A stretch of 64,000 nucleotides of DNA from Kineosporia aurantiaca JCM 3230 (GTDB lineage: Bacteria; Actinomycetota; Actinomycetes; Actinomycetales; Kineosporiaceae). This document shows positions 61,273-64,000 of this stretch, piece after piece. The DNA lies in assembly GCA_000719025.1 (NCBI GenBank), contig JODP01000006.1, positions 558,001 through 622,000 of the forward strand, written 5' to 3'. The position numbers were made by a program, and so were the translations under genes. The notes beneath the pieces are model-generated. The model was not told where the DNA came from. It saw nothing but the letters and a program-made list of their open reading frames with translations, and ran no database searches. How positions within the stretch are numbered: the first letter of the stretch is position 1; each line of letters opens with the position of its first letter.

Positions 61273-62388
61273 ATGAGTGACGTCGCTGTGCCTGTGCAGG
61301 TCTACCGGAGCCCGCTGCTGGACCGGCCCGGGGCGGTCCCCGTCGAGGGCGTGGACGCGGGGCTGGCCTGGCACTTCGGCAACCCGGTGGCGGAGCAGCG
61401 GCGGCTCGAGGCGGGCACCGCGAAGGCCGACCTGTCCAACCGCGGCGTGGTCCGGATCTCCGGGGTGGACCGGCTCAGCTGGCTGCACTCGATGACTTCC
61501 CAGCACCTGTCCGGCCTGGCGCCGTACACCTCCACCGAGGCGCTGCTGCTCACTCCGAACGGGCACGTCGAGCACGACCTGCACCTGGTCGACGACGGCA
61601 CCGCCACCTGGATCACCCTCGAGCCGGGCACCGCGCCGGACCTGGTCACCTTCCTCAAGCGGATGCAGTTCATGCTGCGGGTCGAGGTCGAGGACGTGAC
61701 CGCGGACTGGGCGGTGATCGGCGAGCCGGTCGATCGGGAGACCGACCCGGAAACCCCCGGCGACCCGCTGGCCTGGCGCGACCCGTGGCCGGCGCTGGCC
61801 ACCGGCGGTGCCCTCTACACCGCGGCCGAGGTCGAGGTGGCCGGGCACCCGGAGTGGTCCTGGCGCGAGGTGCTGATCCCGCGGGCCGAGTTCGAGAGCC
61901 GGGTCGCGGCCGGGGAGTTCGACGACGCGGCGGGTACCTGGGCGGTGGACGCGCTGCGGGTGGCCGCCTGGCGTCCGCGGCAGGGGTTCGAGACCGACCA
62001 CCGCACGATCCCGCACGAGCTGGACTGGCTGCGGACCGCGGTGCACCTGGAGAAGGGCTGCTACCGGGGGCAGGAGACGATCGCCCGGGTGCACAACCTC
62101 GGCCGCCCCCCGCGTCGGCTGGTCATGCTGCACCTGGACGGCTCGATGAGCGAACTGCCGGAGAACGGCGCCCCGGTGCTGAACGGCGCTCGCGAGGTCG
62201 GCCGGGTGACCACCGCCGCGCGGCACCACGAGCTCGGCCCGATCGCCCTGGCCGTGCTGAAGCGGTCCACCCCGGCCGACGCCCAGCTGATCGCCGGAGG
62301 GGTGGAGGCGGCGCAGGAGATCGTGGTGGACGCGGAGGCCGCCCCGGCCACCACCGTCCCCAAAATCCGCCGGATCCCGCAGGCCTGA
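61273..62388 (+). CDS. YgfZ/GcvT-like folate-binding protein
   Basis: About 371 residues from ATG 61273. An ATG at 61213 overlapping the Fur-family gene is an alternative, but the conserved part begins only with YRSPLLDRPGAVPVEG. The YgfZ signature K-G-C-Y-x-G-Q-E is present (EKGCYRGQETIARVHNLG), as is the GcvT-like GVVRISGVDRLSWLHSMTSQ. YgfZ proteins help maintain Fe-S enzymes in a folate-dependent way. The partner enzymes are not identified here. Confidence 0.88.
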   Translation: MSDVAVPVQVYRSPLLDRPGAVPVEGVDAGLAWHFGNPVAEQRRLEAGTAKADLSNRGVVRISGVDRLSWLHSMTSQHLSGLAPYTSTEALLLTPNGHVEHDLHLVDDGTATWITLEPGTAPDLVTFLKRMQFMLRVEVEDVTADWAVIGEPVDRETDPETPGDPLAWRDPWPALATGGALYTAAEVEVAGHPEWSWREVLIPRAEFESRVAAGEFDDAAGTWAVDALRVAAWRPRQGFETDHRTIPHELDWLRTAVHLEKGCYRGQETIARVHNLGRPPRRLVMLHLDGSMSELPENGAPVLNGAREVGRVTTAARHHELGPIALAVLKRSTPADAQLIAGGVEAAQEIVVDAEAAPATTVPKIRRIPQA

Positions 62389-62454
62389 CCGCAAAAGTTT
62401 CCGCCGACGTCCCCAAGTCTGGTTATTTCTCCGGTCCGGAGTCACGATGGCCGG

Positions 62455-63279
62455 ATGAACCGGACGCTGATCACCGTGGCTCCGACCGGGGCCGAGGTCG
62501 CCAAGGCCGACTGGCCGCAGTTGCCGACCACGCTGGAGGAACTGGTCGCCGAGGCGAAGGCCTGCGAGGCGGCCGGGGCGGGGATGATCCACGTCCACAT
62601 CCGGGACGCGGATCATCGGCCCACCTTGGATCTGGGACGTCTGCGGGCGACGGTCGCGGCGCTGCGGGAGAACACCGGGCTGATCGTCCAGCTCTCCACC
62701 GGCGGCAGCGTGCACGATCCGCTCGAGGCCCGGCTGGCCGTGCTCGACGCGAATCCCGACTCCTGCTCGCTGACCTGCGGCACGGTGAACTTCGGGGACG
62801 ACGTGTTCAGCAACCCCTGGCCGTTCATGACCGAGCTGTACCGGCGCACCCAGATCGCCCAGGTGGTGCCCGAGTTCGAGCTCTTCGACCTCGGCCACAT
62901 CGCGGCTTTGGGTCGTCTGCTGGAGGAGTACGGCCTGCCGTTCGGCGGAAAGGTCCATGCCGACCTCGTTCTCGGGGTCCCCGGGGGACTGCCCGCAAAC
63001 GTCCCCAATCTGGTGACTGCCGTGCAGGCCCTGCCGTCGGCGGTGACCTCATGGTCGGCCACCGGGATCGGCCGCGGCCACCTGCCGGTGCTCGCCGCCA
63101 CCCTGGCGCTGGGCGGTCATCTGCGGGTGGGCATGGAGGACAACCTCTTCTTCGCCCCGCGCCGGCCGGTCACCGGGAACGCCGAGCTGGTGGCCCGCGC
63201 GGCCACCCTGGCCAACCATCTCCAGCGCCCGGTGATGAGCCCGGCCGAGGCGCGCGAACTGATCGGTATATCCGTTTAG
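62455..63279 (+). CDS. BKACE-family (DUF849) beta-keto acid cleavage enzyme
   Basis: 274 residues; ATG 62455. The catalytic Zn motif HVHIRD is in AGMIHVHIRDADHRPT, LSTGGSVHDPLEARL follows, and VGMEDNLFFAPRR is the C-terminal substrate block. The family cleaves beta-keto acids such as 3-keto-5-aminohexanoate with acetyl-CoA. The true substrate depends on the genome context, which offers no clue here. No promoter motif stands out in the 66-bp gap to ygfZ. Confidence 0.88.
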   Translation: MNRTLITVAPTGAEVAKADWPQLPTTLEELVAEAKACEAAGAGMIHVHIRDADHRPTLDLGRLRATVAALRENTGLIVQLSTGGSVHDPLEARLAVLDANPDSCSLTCGTVNFGDDVFSNPWPFMTELYRRTQIAQVVPEFELFDLGHIAALGRLLEEYGLPFGGKVHADLVLGVPGGLPANVPNLVTAVQALPSAVTSWSATGIGRGHLPVLAATLALGGHLRVGMEDNLFFAPRRPVTGNAELVARAATLANHLQRPVMSPAEARELIGISV

Positions 63280-63362
63280 ACCGGTTTCTGTGACCCGGAT
63301 CATCGAGTTCGGGACGATGGGCAGCTTGCAAAGTGCTAACTCGAGCAAGCAGAGTGGCTCGG

Positions 63363-63917
63363 GTGGCGACCCTCAAAGTGCCCGATCGGGTGACCGACCT
63401 CGGAGCCTTCGTCCGGGAGCAGCGCGAGAGCGCGCGGCTCTCGCTCCGGCAGCTCGCGAACGCGGCCGGTGTCAGCAATCCGTACCTGAGCCAGATCGAG
63501 CGCGGCCTGCGCAAGCCGTCCGCCGAGGTGCTCACCCAGATCGCCAAGGGCCTGCAGATCTCCGCCGAGGCGCTGTTCCAGCGGGCCGGCCTGCTCGATG
63601 AGTCGGTCGGGGTGGAGGTCGAGGTGGCGATCCAGAGCGACGTCCGGCTGACCGCCCGGCAGAAGCGGGTGCTGCTGGACATCTACGAGACCTTCCGGGC
63701 CGAGAACGCCCGGGAGGACGCGCCGGCCGAGCCGATCGCGGCCACCGTGGTCCCGCTGGTCACCGGCCTCAAGCCGGGCGTTCCCGGTTCCGACCAGGCA
63801 CCGGGGGCCGGTTCCGGGGGGCGGCGGGTGGCTCGTAAGCGGGCCACCGCCCGGCCGCGCCGCAAGACCCCGACCACCTTGCGCCCGGTTGCCGGGGAAG
63901 ATCCGCACGCCGACTGA
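63363..63917 (+). CDS. XRE-family helix-turn-helix regulator
   Basis: About 184 residues from GTG 63363; GTG 63354 and 63333 are in frame. The HTH is LGAFVREQRESARLSLRQLA and GVSNPYLSQIERGLRKPSAEVL. The second half is an Ala/Arg-rich linker (RRVARKRATARPRRKTP) with no ligand domain. Similar proteins are widespread in actinomycetes as small repressors. No target can be named. Confidence 0.82.
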   Translation: MATLKVPDRVTDLGAFVREQRESARLSLRQLANAAGVSNPYLSQIERGLRKPSAEVLTQIAKGLQISAEALFQRAGLLDESVGVEVEVAIQSDVRLTARQKRVLLDIYETFRAENAREDAPAEPIAATVVPLVTGLKPGVPGSDQAPGAGSGGRRVARKRATARPRRKTPTTLRPVAGEDPHAD

Positions 63918-64000
63918 AGCCGGCCGAAACCTGCTCAGCCGCTCGTCCGCCGGCAGCGTCGCCGGAGATTCAGCTCCGCCCGCGCCGCCTCAACAGGAGG

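Overview
The window is about 70% GC and reads as ordinary chromosome from a high-GC actinomycete. Evidence: frequent GTG/TTG starts, GTGA/ATGA start-stop overlaps, mycothiol (mshD) and ergothioneine (egtABCD) genes, a conservon, GlnR, and large AfsR/SARP-type and LuxR/LAL-type regulators. A spore- or mycelium-forming lineage (Kineosporia-like or Streptomyces-like) fits best, but the genus is only inferred. I see no rRNA, tRNA, insertion sequence, integrase, prophage or CRISPR array.

Layout. 1-8839: 3' end of a DipZ-like thiol-redox gene, a FUSC exporter-like membrane protein, a secreted PAP2-type phosphatase, a 2H phosphoesterase, and a two-gene DyP peroxidase unit. 9085-15584: a LAL regulator convergent with an ECF-type sigma factor, their outer promoters sharing an ACCCTRGGGT-type palindrome, then an unrecognised polytopic membrane protein with a small overlapping partner. 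15590-19237: an OmpR-type regulator, a VIT1/CCC1-type transporter, and a SipW signal peptidase flanked by two secreted proteins with related N-termini. 19399-25330: a cytosolic molybdopterin oxidoreductase plus ferredoxin-reductase-like partner, divergent from egtABCD (no egtE here). 25327-33116: a soluble GAF/chemoreceptor-like protein, PEP carboxylase, and an AfsR-like regulator. 33649-40851: a Thr/Ser-rich membrane protein, a hydrolase-ABC ATPase fusion with its permease, a histone-H1-like protein, and a hypothetical protein. 40852-45624: a highly structured intergenic region followed by pstS-pstC-pstA-pstB and a textbook terminator. 46089-51871: a conservon (small protein, sensor kinase, roadblock, DUF742, GTPase) ending in a sugar-binding lipoprotein. 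51861-60097 (minus strand): mutT1-like NUDIX/phosphatase, geranylgeranyl-reductase-like flavoprotein, Ppk1 with a very long basic tail, mshD, glnR, and a DsrE-like gene. 60213-63917: nitrobindin-like, Fur-family, YgfZ-like, BKACE-family and XRE-family genes.

Themes. Phosphate and polyphosphate handling (pst, ppk, PAP2 phosphatase), low-molecular-weight thiol and peroxide defence (egt, mshD, DyP, Fur-family regulator, DipZ), and extracellular sensing (conservon, LAL/AfsR regulators).

The most unusual non-coding signal is a family of intergenic arrays built from CGTGATCATG at an exact 22-bp period. It occurs at three separate loci, twice with the same five-forward plus two-reverse design. Other leads are a four-hairpin putative RNA upstream of pstS, a structured leader before the conservon, overlapping palindromes shared by the LAL and sigma promoters, a 23-bp palindrome upstream of glnR, the histone-like tail on Ppk1, and the DyP gene whose N-terminal extension resembles the adjacent gene product.
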